From the NCBI RefSeq assembly GCF_030815985.1, contig NZ_JAUSXM010000001.1, positions 3,224,001-3,288,000 on the forward strand: a stretch of DNA of 64,000 nucleotides. The letters are read 5' to 3'. Below, in pieces: positions 7,372 through 16,048 of this stretch; position 1 is the stretch's first letter, and each line of letters begins with the position of its first letter. The notes under the pieces are model-generated. The model searched no databases, had not been told where the DNA came from, and worked only from the letters and a program-made list of their open reading frames with translations. This stretch comes from Paenibacillus sp. W2I17. Lineage in GTDB: Bacteria; Bacillota; Bacilli; Paenibacillales; Paenibacillaceae. The position numbers and the translations under genes were made by a program.

Positions 7372-9672
7372 ATGAAATGGAATCACTTCAAGTCCAAGCT
7401 TCTGTTTAAGTACACCCTATCCTATATCTCCATTTTCCTTATCCCTCTTGTTATTTTAACCATCATTATTTATCACAACGCTGTGGACACGCTCCGTTCA
7501 GAGATTGAGCAGACCAATGTCAATCAGCTCACTCAAGCCAAAACTGTTATTGATGATCGCATGAAGGAACTCCAAGACATTGCTTTTCGCATCGCCTACG
7601 ATGAGCAGTTAACGCGGTATTGGACCCACCATCCGTACTATAGCCGGGAATCCATCGGCGCATTGGTCAAATACAAAGCCACCAGTTCCATTATCGATGA
7701 GTTATTCCTGTTCTTCCGTGGAGATGATAACATCTATTCTTCTCAAGGTTCTGAGAACCTGGATGTATTCACTGGCCGCTACAAATTTACTACGTGGAAC
7801 AAAACAGACATGATCCGGGATTTGAATAACGTACAGTCCCCCACAATACGTCCAGCGGAGCAGGTCGTCCAAGGAACCAGAATACCCAATTCCATGCTGG
7901 CATACCTTGTACCGATTGCACCTAACAATACTCCTGCCCATGGAACCGTCATGTACCTGATTCACGAGTCCAATCTGACGGGCCTAATTGATTCCATCCT
8001 CAGCGACTATCACGGGATGACTTATATCTTCGATAATTTCGGGCAAGTACTGGCAGCCAATTACAAGGGAGAAATCATATCTGAACAGGAAGTCAACGCT
8101 CTGTTTGCCCTTGAACCCGGGACGCACAGCATCTCCTTAAATCAAGAACCACATTCGGTTGTATCCGTTAAATCGGATGCGGGTTGGACTTATGTGACCG
8201 CTATGCCCAGCAACCAATTTTTTAGCCGAATCGTTCATATTCGCACTTTTGTTGTTCTCGTTTTCTCCTTCATGGTGGTGATGGGCACGTTCCTCGCCAT
8301 TATGTTGGCCCGAAGACAGTACCATCCGATTTCAGACTTAATGGAGTTCATTCGGTTGAAAAATGATCCTGATCCATCCTCCACCACCAACGAGCTGGAA
8401 TGGATTAAGAAAACACTGCATGATTATAGTCAGCGCGTAGATCTTCAGGAGCCCTATGCTCGCAATCACATTTTGCTCATGTTGCTGAAGCACGGTCACA
8501 CCGGAGATTTCCCCTCTGAGTTTACGGATAAGCTTGGCATACGCTTTAACCGATCCCATTATTTTGTCATGATCATGGGCTGGGAAATGCATGCTTTTCC
8601 TATCGGTGATAACCCCGAGCAACCTACTGTCATGCAGCTGATGAACGATGTGGAGCTGCCGGAGTTGTCTGCATATGCTTACGGCGTGGAGCTGCCACAG
8701 GCAGACCAATTGGCCCTTATCGTGGGATTCGATGCCGAAATTGGGCATGAAGGTAGCCTGAATGCTCGTATGGAGCCTATTGTTGAAAAACTGCAATGGA
8801 TGGTGATTGAACACACCGGGGTCGCGCCCGCAATCGGGATAGGCAATCGGTACACTTATCCGAAACAGCTGAATCAGTCCTACATTGAAGCCTCGACCGC
8901 TCTGGAAGCATCGATGCTGCATGGACAGGGCAGCAGTACATACTTTAACGACCTTTCCGGTTCCGATGTACAGGATTCTTCCTTCTGGGTCCCTAAGGAT
9001 GTGTTATTAAAGCTGGTTCAGAGCTTAAAACAAGGCAGCTATGATGTGGCGGTTCAGATGGTGTCAACTGCGTTGAATACCCTGAAATCCGAAATGCCAT
9101 CTGTACCGCTGCTGCGTTGCATCTGCTTTGATATTCTGAATACAATGCTGAAAACCGCTTCGGAGCTTGGAATCCATCATGTGGTTGATCAACTTCCAAG
9201 GATCACTTCCTACGACTCGTTGGAGGATTTGGAGAAAAAACTGACAGGCCTTGCCGCCGAAATCTGCGCCCATGTCGAGGCAAAGAGTGAGACGGAAGAA
9301 AGCTCTCTTATGGATGAAATCGTTGCTTATATCGATGCCAATTTCTCTGATTATGATCTCAGTTTAGGTACGATTTCATCGAAATTCACGATCTCTTCAT
9401 CCTATTTCAGTCGTTCTTTCAAAGAAAAGATCGGCATGAACTTCACCCAATATATCTGGCAGAAACGGATGGATGAGGTCATTCGACTACTGCTGCATAC
9501 AACCGATCCGTTAAAAGATATCATCACGCGTGTCGGTTACCTGGATACACCAAACTTCATCCGCAAATTCAAAAAAGAGACGGGTTATACCCCAGGGCAA
9601 TACCGTAAAATGCACCGTCCCAACGGCTCCGCCGATTCCCCTGATGATGATGACGAGGAATGTATTGGATAA
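7372..9672 (+). CDS. Membrane-anchored AraC-family regulator with extracellular sensor
   Basis: 766 residues, start ATG 7372 after GGGAGGTTGCAGAT. Residues about 13-33 form a first membrane helix (YTLSYISIFLIPLVILTIII); an extracellular cache-like domain runs to about residue 285; a second helix (VVLVFSFMVVMGTFLAIML) follows. The cytoplasmic part has a variable region and a C-terminal AraC double HTH (LSLGTISSKFTISSSYFSRSF; GYLDTPNFIRKFKKETG), ending in an acidic tail. Regulators of this form usually sit beside LplB/YtcP/binding-protein importers and sense an extracellular sugar. Here the importer operon converges on it from 19581, so it is the best candidate regulator for that operon. Its own ligand is unknown. 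Confidence 0.85.
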   Translation: MKWNHFKSKLLFKYTLSYISIFLIPLVILTIIIYHNAVDTLRSEIEQTNVNQLTQAKTVIDDRMKELQDIAFRIAYDEQLTRYWTHHPYYSRESIGALVKYKATSSIIDELFLFFRGDDNIYSSQGSENLDVFTGRYKFTTWNKTDMIRDLNNVQSPTIRPAEQVVQGTRIPNSMLAYLVPIAPNNTPAHGTVMYLIHESNLTGLIDSILSDYHGMTYIFDNFGQVLAANYKGEIISEQEVNALFALEPGTHSISLNQEPHSVVSVKSDAGWTYVTAMPSNQFFSRIVHIRTFVVLVFSFMVVMGTFLAIMLARRQYHPISDLMEFIRLKNDPDPSSTTNELEWIKKTLHDYSQRVDLQEPYARNHILLMLLKHGHTGDFPSEFTDKLGIRFNRSHYFVMIMGWEMHAFPIGDNPEQPTVMQLMNDVELPELSAYAYGVELPQADQLALIVGFDAEIGHEGSLNARMEPIVEKLQWMVIEHTGVAPAIGIGNRYTYPKQLNQSYIEASTALEASMLHGQGSSTYFNDLSGSDVQDSSFWVPKDVLLKLVQSLKQGSYDVAVQMVSTALNTLKSEMPSVPLLRCICFDILNTMLKTASELGIHHVVDQLPRITSYDSLEDLEKKLTGLAAEICAHVEAKSETEESSLMDEIVAYIDANFSDYDLSLGTISSKFTISSSYFSRSFKEKIGMNFTQYIWQKRMDEVIRLLLHTTDPLKDIITRVGYLDTPNFIRKFKKETGYTPGQYRKMHRPNGSADSPDDDDEECIG

Positions 9673-9772
9673 AGGGAGATATCGTCTCTGTAATGGTTAC
9701 ATCTCAGAACAGTAAACAATGGATATGAGAGCGAATCCGTGCCTGATTCATTAGACCAAAATAACGTAAACA

Positions 9773-9816
9773 GGGGCCGTCCTATACGTCATGAGCATGA
9801 CGTATAGGACGGCCCC
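9773..9816. terminator. Strong bidirectional terminator, 20-bp perfect stem
   Basis: Positions 9773-9792 pair perfectly with 9797-9816 around the loop GAGC. It separates the convergent membrane AraC gene and the GH18 end of the glycan operon. Confidence 0.8.
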
Positions 9817-9868
9817 TTCGTATGTTTTTAGTCCGTAGACATAATCTGATTCGTCGCGACCAGCGACC

Positions 9869-10930
9869 TTATCGGATTTCCCCAGCCGAAAGATCCTTCA
9901 GCCCTTGATGCACTGCACCCAACAAACGGTGAGTTGGATCACAGCCGTACTCCCAGAACATGATCCCGGCCAGACCTTGATCCTTTACGTAATCACATTT
10001 GCATTGAATCGATTCTTCATCATCATAAGATATGAGGCTGGACCCATTAAACAGAAACGGTGCACAGGCTTCTTCATCCCAATAACGGATGTATCCATCC
10101 TTGTTGATGTACTGCGCTTCCAGCTCTGCAAATGATGGTCCATATCCGCCTGTACTCCCGGCCATTTGATGGAGTCCGCGGTTTCGGTCAGGAACCTCAT
10201 TCCAGATCCGGGAATAGAACGCAGCTCCGATCACAATCTTCTCCTTCGGGACACCAGCGCGAACAAACAGGTTCACGGAAGTATCCGTACTAATTCGAAA
10301 CAGATCTCCGGTTGGCGTATACAGATTCGTATGATGTCCGGTCAGGACTTGAAAACCGCCACGCATATCATAGGTCATCAACTGTACGTAGTCCAGGTAC
10401 TGCTGCACCTCAGCCATCTCTGTACCATCAACGTAGTATTGATCAGCCCCTGCCGCAATAGTGAGCAGATAATGACGGCCATCCTCTTCTCCCTTGGCAC
10501 TCAGTGCCTCCCGCATCGTCTTGAGAAGTAAAGTGAAATTCCGTTTATCATCTGGGCTGGATACGATATCAGCTTCACCGTAACAAGGATATTCCCAGTC
10601 CAGATCAATCCCGTCAAAAGGATATTCCTCCAGCGCCCTAACCGCCGATGCAGCCATGCTGTCCCTCCCCGCCTGGGTTGAGGCGGCTTCGGAAAAACCG
10701 CCTGCGCTCCATCCGCCTACAGATAACAGCACTGTAAGATTCGGATGCTCCCGCTTGATGTTCTGGATAACGTGACCGTTTTTTAGATGCTCGGTTGTTA
10801 TTGCATCATTTTTGACATGTCCAAAGGCTACGTTCAGATGTGTTAACTTCGACAGATCCTCAGGTGCCATATCGGGGAGAACTGAATCAACAGCATAACC
10901 CGCAGCAATATATCTGGTCACTCTCTTCAC
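9869..10930 (-). CDS. GH18 family hydrolase, cytoplasmic (chitinase or endo-beta-N-acetylglucosaminidase-like)
   Basis: 353 residues from GTG 10930, which overlaps the TGA of the upstream gene by four bases (coupled translation). The GH18 signature FDGIDLDWEYP (about 105-115) gives the acid E113, and SVGGW and MTYDM are also conserved. There is no signal peptide, unlike secreted chitinases, so the substrate must be imported. GH18 enzymes cleave beta-1,4 links next to GlcNAc through an N-acetyl-assisted mechanism; the group includes ENGases and chitobiases. It is the last gene of the seven-gene operon with alpha-fucosidase, which favours a GlcNAc-containing fucosylated oligosaccharide. The exact specificity is not readable. 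Confidence 0.8.
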   Translation of the reverse strand: MKRVTRYIAAGYAVDSVLPDMAPEDLSKLTHLNVAFGHVKNDAITTEHLKNGHVIQNIKREHPNLTVLLSVGGWSAGGFSEAASTQAGRDSMAASAVRALEEYPFDGIDLDWEYPCYGEADIVSSPDDKRNFTLLLKTMREALSAKGEEDGRHYLLTIAAGADQYYVDGTEMAEVQQYLDYVQLMTYDMRGGFQVLTGHHTNLYTPTGDLFRISTDTSVNLFVRAGVPKEKIVIGAAFYSRIWNEVPDRNRGLHQMAGSTGGYGPSFAELEAQYINKDGYIRYWDEEACAPFLFNGSSLISYDDEESIQCKCDYVKDQGLAGIMFWEYGCDPTHRLLGAVHQGLKDLSAGEIR

Positions 10931-13560
10931 TCCGATCCGTTCGATGATTGAGATATCGCAGCAGCAATCTGCAAGGCTTCCTTCCCGGTACCAATCTTGT
11001 ACCCGGAAGCCGAATAACGAACTTGATACTGAGTATCCAGTACAAAGAGATGTGGATAACCCGCTTCGTGAGTTGCAGGCTTCGAAATGAAGCCGGACAA
11101 GGAAGCATAACTGGAATCTCGTACAAAAACCGTGCGTACAGGCAGCTTTGGATAACCAGCAGGGTCAAAGGCAGCATTCCATTCCATATCTCCGATCATG
11201 AGTACGATTGGTATACCCACCTTATCCAGCGGCTCTGCCAGCTCGCACAGTTCACGAATCAGATGTTTGGTCGGTTCCCGCTCCGGTTCAATCCAGGCAG
11301 CAATGGCACCCTCCGATCCCAGAAGTTCCTCTAGTTCTACCTCTGAATCATCCAGACGGGTCAGATTACTTCCTGGTGCCAGTTTACCCAGTACAGGAAT
11401 ATCAACCTCATTCTCGCGATAAGACAATACAACCTCAGTGGTATCTCCGGCGTTCACGGTAAAGTAGACGAATCGTACTTTTGCCGTTCCATCTTTCAGA
11501 CGAATGCCTGTCGTTAAGCGATAAGCTCCTGCTTCAACCTCATATGGCTCGCTATAGACATCCGTACTGCTATAAGGATAAATCAATGTCTTGTAGACGC
11601 CATCTTTCAGACGAGCAAACGAGAAGTTTTCGAAATAAGATGCCGCAGGTGTGTCCTGCGAAGCTTTTATATCCCTATGAAGTTGGAGCATTCCCCAGCT
11701 TGTGCTCTCCTGAGTTAGAGGTGAGGTGAGACTAAACACTGCATCCTCCCAGCCTCTGTCACTTAGATACTGTGGTTTCTGTGCGCTCGGATGTAATCGG
11801 GCCGGAATATCCAAACTGCGACATACAGCCACAAACAAAATATCCAGCGACTGAGAGTCTCCCTTCATTAGACTAAACGTCCCTATTGGATTCCCTTTGC
11901 CTTTTAGATTAGGAAGATCGTCATAGTATTCATATTGCTGTTCCAGAATTCGGGCAAGTGTCGAGGGATTCTCCCTGAACGCTGCCGCCTCATCTGCCGA
12001 AAAGGCATTCTGGAATACACCTCGATAAGGGACCAGCATCTCATAGGAGATCCGCGGACACAGGATGTAGCTCACGAACGTATCTTCCGCCCATGATCCT
12101 TGCTGCGAGAGCGCACCAATCAGATGATCATCCAGCGTCTGACGAAAGGTATCAATTAAATCTTTTTCATTCATCGACTCCAGCAACCGGAGCGGCCACT
12201 CACCGTATGGATTGGAACGTTCCTCTAGGAAAGCTGCAATTTCCCGGCTGTTCCCCCGTGCCTTGCGGAGAACATCCCATACACGTACCGAGGGCAGTCC
12301 AACCTTTTTAGCCAGCGAGACAGCTTCCTCCTCACTCAGGAACGTGTCCTCATACTCGCTCCGAGTCTGCGCTCCTTCCTCCAGACGACGATTATGAATC
12401 TCAATCTTCTCCTCCGGTAATGCAACCACGACCTCTCCCTCCCTTTCCGGAGGAGGAACCATATCGAAATCTACAATCCCTGTAGGCTGCTCTGACGAGT
12501 CCAGCACAAGCTCTATAACCTCGCTTTCCTGAGCCTTGAATAGGATTTCACTCCACTTGCCCCCGCTAACTGTACGAATCAAAAGGTCGCCATAGCCTGT
12601 CTTAAAAGCAGCTTCCCCTTGTGCGTCCGTCCTGATTTCGGCAATCGGATAGAATTCAGCCGTATTGTACAGCTCAAAGCGGACACTCGCGCCGGGTACG
12701 GGCTCTCCCTGTTCATTTTTCACCTTCACATAGATGTTGCGTGTGGGCGCATAGTTCTCAAGCAAATTAATTTCCGTATATCCCTTTTCGGAGAGCGTAA
12801 TATCCTCTGGTCCGGGATAGTCGGCATAGATCCTCGTATTAATCAGCATGGCCCTGCGGGCTGGCGGACTGAACCACCCTTGGTTCAGACGGGCTTCAGG
12901 CTCGCATGCCCCGATGTAATACCATTGACCATCTGCCCAGGCTTCTACCCAAGCATGGTTACTGTCACAGTGAGCCCAGCGCGGTGTGTAGACCTGACGG
13001 GCAGGTATACCGATGCTGCGAAGAGCGGCCACTGCCAGCGTGGATTCTTCGCCGCATCGGCCACGAGCATTTCGGATCATCGTCAGCGGTGATATCGTGC
13101 GCAGATCGCTGCCTATATAGGTCGCTTTTTCATGACACCAGTAATTGGTCTCCAAGATTGCATCTGCCATGGATAAGTTCGTAGTCCGCTCGACTAATTC
13201 GCCATACATCAAGCCGCGGTAATCTTCAATATTTTCCGTATTTACCCGATAAGGCAGCACAAAATGAAGGAACAGATGATCCGGAACGCGATCTCCCCAA
13301 GGCACACGTTTACGGGTGTCCAAAGCCTGGCGCACATGGCTCAAGAACAAGTCCCCGTTATAATCAGCCATGTCGTTTACCGGCATATAGGCATAGACAT
13401 ACTTCAATGCCCATGTCTCTTCTTGTGTTAGCTCCTGCTGAAAAATATGAAACAACTCCGATTTGCGGGCCTCTGCAAAACGCACCTTCTCCTGGAACTT
13501 CTGCTCGATCCTCTCCAATGACTGTGCATCAAGGGAAAATACCAAGGTTTGGCTGGTCAT
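10927..13560 (-). CDS. Large transglutaminase/PNGase-like protein with C-terminal thioredoxin-like region
   Basis: 877 residues, no signal peptide, AAGGAG 12 bases before ATG 13560. Residues about 100-235 form a transglutaminase-like core: GRCGEESTLA (C169), SNHAWVEAW (H202) and WYYIGACEPE. From memory of NGLY1-type peptide:N-glycanases, these resemble GRCGEWANCF, DHVWTEV and WLHCDACED, but the position of the third catalytic residue is Gly217 here, with Glu220 nearby. About 290-365 is a carboxypeptidase-regulatory-like beta domain (VPGASVRFELY). A second helical segment and a last region (about 730-870, GDMEWNAAF, LFVLDTQYQVRY) resemble a thioredoxin fold. Its operon partners are GH18, GH29 and a CBM9-like protein. 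An amidase acting on glycopeptides is a reasonable but unproven role. Confidence 0.65.
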   Translation of the reverse strand: MTSQTLVFSLDAQSLERIEQKFQEKVRFAEARKSELFHIFQQELTQEETWALKYVYAYMPVNDMADYNGDLFLSHVRQALDTRKRVPWGDRVPDHLFLHFVLPYRVNTENIEDYRGLMYGELVERTTNLSMADAILETNYWCHEKATYIGSDLRTISPLTMIRNARGRCGEESTLAVAALRSIGIPARQVYTPRWAHCDSNHAWVEAWADGQWYYIGACEPEARLNQGWFSPPARRAMLINTRIYADYPGPEDITLSEKGYTEINLLENYAPTRNIYVKVKNEQGEPVPGASVRFELYNTAEFYPIAEIRTDAQGEAAFKTGYGDLLIRTVSGGKWSEILFKAQESEVIELVLDSSEQPTGIVDFDMVPPPEREGEVVVALPEEKIEIHNRRLEEGAQTRSEYEDTFLSEEEAVSLAKKVGLPSVRVWDVLRKARGNSREIAAFLEERSNPYGEWPLRLLESMNEKDLIDTFRQTLDDHLIGALSQQGSWAEDTFVSYILCPRISYEMLVPYRGVFQNAFSADEAAAFRENPSTLARILEQQYEYYDDLPNLKGKGNPIGTFSLMKGDSQSLDILFVAVCRSLDIPARLHPSAQKPQYLSDRGWEDAVFSLTSPLTQESTSWGMLQLHRDIKASQDTPAASYFENFSFARLKDGVYKTLIYPYSSTDVYSEPYEVEAGAYRLTTGIRLKDGTAKVRFVYFTVNAGDTTEVVLSYRENEVDIPVLGKLAPGSNLTRLDDSEVELEELLGSEGAIAAWIEPEREPTKHLIRELCELAEPLDKVGIPIVLMIGDMEWNAAFDPAGYPKLPVRTVFVRDSSYASLSGFISKPATHEAGYPHLFVLDTQYQVRYSASGYKIGTGKEALQIAAAISQSSNGSE

Positions 13561-13567
13561 TGTGTTC

Positions 13568-14590
13568 TCACTCCTTCCACAGCTTTCCGTCTTCCCGAAT
13601 ACAGATCAAGGCCGTGCCGTCCGAAGAAGGCGCAGTAATCTGGAACAGGCTGCGAGTCGTTTCAATAACAGGATTACAGCTCAACAATTCCTCACCCATA
13701 AGCAACTTCATATCTTGGGTAAATTCACCATGCTTTTCATAATAATTACGTTCACGGTAATAAAGCTTGCGAAGCTCCCATTTGATTCGTTCGTCTTTCG
13801 GCAACTCAAACGACTGATCGGTTCCGTCATCCGAGAATACAACATACCCCCATAACTCCGGGTAATGCATGTTGATAATACCCATAGGTGACCACACCCA
13901 GTTGTCCTCCGGATAAGGTTTACCCGTATCTGGATTCAGCACCTTGCGGTACTCACCGTCCTGTACCTCGGTTTGCCACTCCACACGCGAGAAGTTGACA
14001 CGCCAGAACTCACCCGGCGCAGGTGGACGGTTTCCTTCGGCGCATTCCTTTAGACTGGCCCAGGGAATCGCAACTTCCACACTCCATTTCCGGTTCTCTG
14101 CACCAGGTCTGTTCAGTTCCCCGTCGATATATACGGCCGTCTTGAGACCGCTGATATCCCAACCGTTAACCGGAGGCCCACCATCCCGATAAGGCTTCAC
14201 TAATAACAGGTCCCATACCGTATTGAGCGCATTAATCTCGAACTCATAATATTGATGGGAATCCCCGTCGGGATCGATAAAAATCTCGAAGTCATTGTCA
14301 TAAAAAATAACCGAATCACGTTCAGTCAGGGTAGCCCATATCTGATCTTCAATCAGCTCGGCAGCAAAATAGAAATAGTCGTCATCCCACAGCATTTTTA
14401 CCCGTGTCTGTTTCTCTGGCTTCGGACGAAGATCCCCTTCGATATCAACGAAATCATCCGTCCAATGAGCCGCATTCCAAAATGCCTTATCCACACGACC
14501 GTCTAACACCAACGGTTCCTGCGCACGCTTGCATATATAATGTTTGGGAGCATATTCAATCCTGGGTTCTGGCACTCCACTTCTGTTCAT
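13568..14590 (-). CDS. CBM9-like carbohydrate-binding protein
   Basis: 340 residues from ATG 14590, with GGAGAG seven bases upstream. The core is a CBM9-type sandwich: LDGRVDKAFWNAA, VKMLWDDDYFYFAAEL, DNDFEIFIDPDGD, YYEFEINALNTVWDLL and WSVEVAIPWASL are the usual conserved blocks. No signal peptide is seen, so it stays in the cytoplasm. No catalytic motif is recognisable. Its stop codon lies seven bases before the next start and provides that gene's ribosome binding site, so the two are translationally linked. It probably binds the glycan handled by the operon. Confidence 0.75.
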   Translation of the reverse strand: MNRSGVPEPRIEYAPKHYICKRAQEPLVLDGRVDKAFWNAAHWTDDFVDIEGDLRPKPEKQTRVKMLWDDDYFYFAAELIEDQIWATLTERDSVIFYDNDFEIFIDPDGDSHQYYEFEINALNTVWDLLLVKPYRDGGPPVNGWDISGLKTAVYIDGELNRPGAENRKWSVEVAIPWASLKECAEGNRPPAPGEFWRVNFSRVEWQTEVQDGEYRKVLNPDTGKPYPEDNWVWSPMGIINMHYPELWGYVVFSDDGTDQSFELPKDERIKWELRKLYYRERNYYEKHGEFTQDMKLLMGEELLSCNPVIETTRSLFQITAPSSDGTALICIREDGKLWKE

Positions 14591-14653
14591 GTCAATCTCT
14601 CCAATTCGTAAGGGAGGGCATGCATCTACCAGCACACGCCCTCCCCGTAATGG

Positions 14654-15940
14654 TTAGTTATGGGTGACAACGGCTCCAGAGCCGCCGTACATTTCCAGCT
14701 CCTCATCGAATTCGAGCTTAAGAACGGTCACCTGTTCATGCGTGTCCTCCGGGGTCATCTTGATCCACGTTGTCCCCGGGATATTGAACCAAGGCACGCC
14801 CCCATGAATCTCATGATTCAGCTCTTTGCCCGAATGCAGCACGGTAATTTTCTTGATCGGATTGCAGAGACCCTTGATGCACACATTCTCTTTTGGATCG
14901 TCATACACAAACAGGTACAGCGTCTTTCGATCCTCGGATACGGTGCTTCCCCCCAGATAATAGCGAGGCATAATGCCTTCACCCGTACCAAAGACGGCCT
15001 CTTCATGGGTTCGGATCCATGCTCCCAGCCCAAGTAGAATATCCTCCTGCCTCTGATAGATGGTGCCATCTTCACGCGGACCGATATCCAGCAACATATT
15101 ACCGCCCATGGAAATGCAGTCGCAGAACATTCGAATGATCTGATTTAGGGATTTGTATTTATGATCTGTTGGCACATAACCCCATGATGTGTTGATCGTG
15201 GTGCAGAATTCCCAAGGTCCCTCCGGTCTTGTAATCGGAATGCCTTGCTCTGGCGTCTTGTAATCCCCATAACCCTGCAGACGGGAGTTGATGATGATAT
15301 CCGGGTTGAAGGATTGCAAGTAATGCTTGAACTCCGGCAGATTCCACTGCTCGGCACTCCGTTCCCAGTCCCCATCAAACCACAGCAGATCCACCTTTCC
15401 GTAATTTGTTAAAATCTCTCTCAGTTGATGGTTATTGAATTGCAGGAACTTCTGCCACTTTGCCTGATCCTGAACGCCGTCCACAGGACTAGAATGCCGG
15501 TTGACACTACTGAGATCCTCCGGTACTTTTCCACCTTCATACACGCTAGGATAATCCGGGTGTGACCAATCAATGAGCGAGAAATACATCCCCAGATGAA
15601 TGCCCTTTTCCCGAATCGCTTCCGCATATTCCTTCACAATGTCACGATTCGCTGGTGTCTGTTTGACAACATTGAGATCGCTATATTGCGTATCCCATAA
15701 CGCAACGCCATCATGATGCTTCGTTGTTAACACGGCATACCGGGCACCAGACTTCTCAATCAAGTCCGCCCACTTCTCCGCATTGAATTCCGATGCCGTA
15801 AAACCATCCAACTGTTTCATATATTCTTCATAGGATATCCTGCCATTATAGAAGGACCAGGATTCCGCAACTCCGTCCACCGCATAGATGCCATAGTGGA
15901 TGAATATCCCCAGTTTGGCTTCTTCAAACCATTTCTGCAT
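14654..15940 (-). CDS. GH29 alpha-L-fucosidase, cytoplasmic
   Basis: 428 residues from ATG 15940 with GGGGGAGGTG upstream. The GH29 N-terminal barrel is evident: KLGIFIHYGIYAV, ARYAVLTTKHHDGVALW, and VDLLWFDGDWE, in which D189 is the expected nucleophile. There is no signal peptide, so it removes terminal L-fucose from imported glycans. The C-terminal beta domain is short, in keeping with bacterial GH29 enzymes of this length. It follows the binding protein by 108 bases in the operon. Specificity for alpha-1,2, 1,3, 1,4 or 1,6 links cannot be read from sequence. Confidence 0.85.
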   Translation of the reverse strand: MQKWFEEAKLGIFIHYGIYAVDGVAESWSFYNGRISYEEYMKQLDGFTASEFNAEKWADLIEKSGARYAVLTTKHHDGVALWDTQYSDLNVVKQTPANRDIVKEYAEAIREKGIHLGMYFSLIDWSHPDYPSVYEGGKVPEDLSSVNRHSSPVDGVQDQAKWQKFLQFNNHQLREILTNYGKVDLLWFDGDWERSAEQWNLPEFKHYLQSFNPDIIINSRLQGYGDYKTPEQGIPITRPEGPWEFCTTINTSWGYVPTDHKYKSLNQIIRMFCDCISMGGNMLLDIGPREDGTIYQRQEDILLGLGAWIRTHEEAVFGTGEGIMPRYYLGGSTVSEDRKTLYLFVYDDPKENVCIKGLCNPIKKITVLHSGKELNHEIHGGVPWFNIPGTTWIKMTPEDTHEQVTVLKLEFDEELEMYGGSGAVVTHN

Positions 15941-16048
15941 AACGGTTCACACCTCCCCCGAGAATTCTTATATGCGAAAATTTAATGAAGCTAACATTAT
16001 TGAAGCTAACTGTTGTTTTTCTGCATGGGATGAACCTCGATAGGTTTT

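Noticed and set aside
8338..8922. Antisense frame of about 194 codons in the membrane AraC gene
   Set aside because: Shadow of the regulator coding frame; no independent signal.
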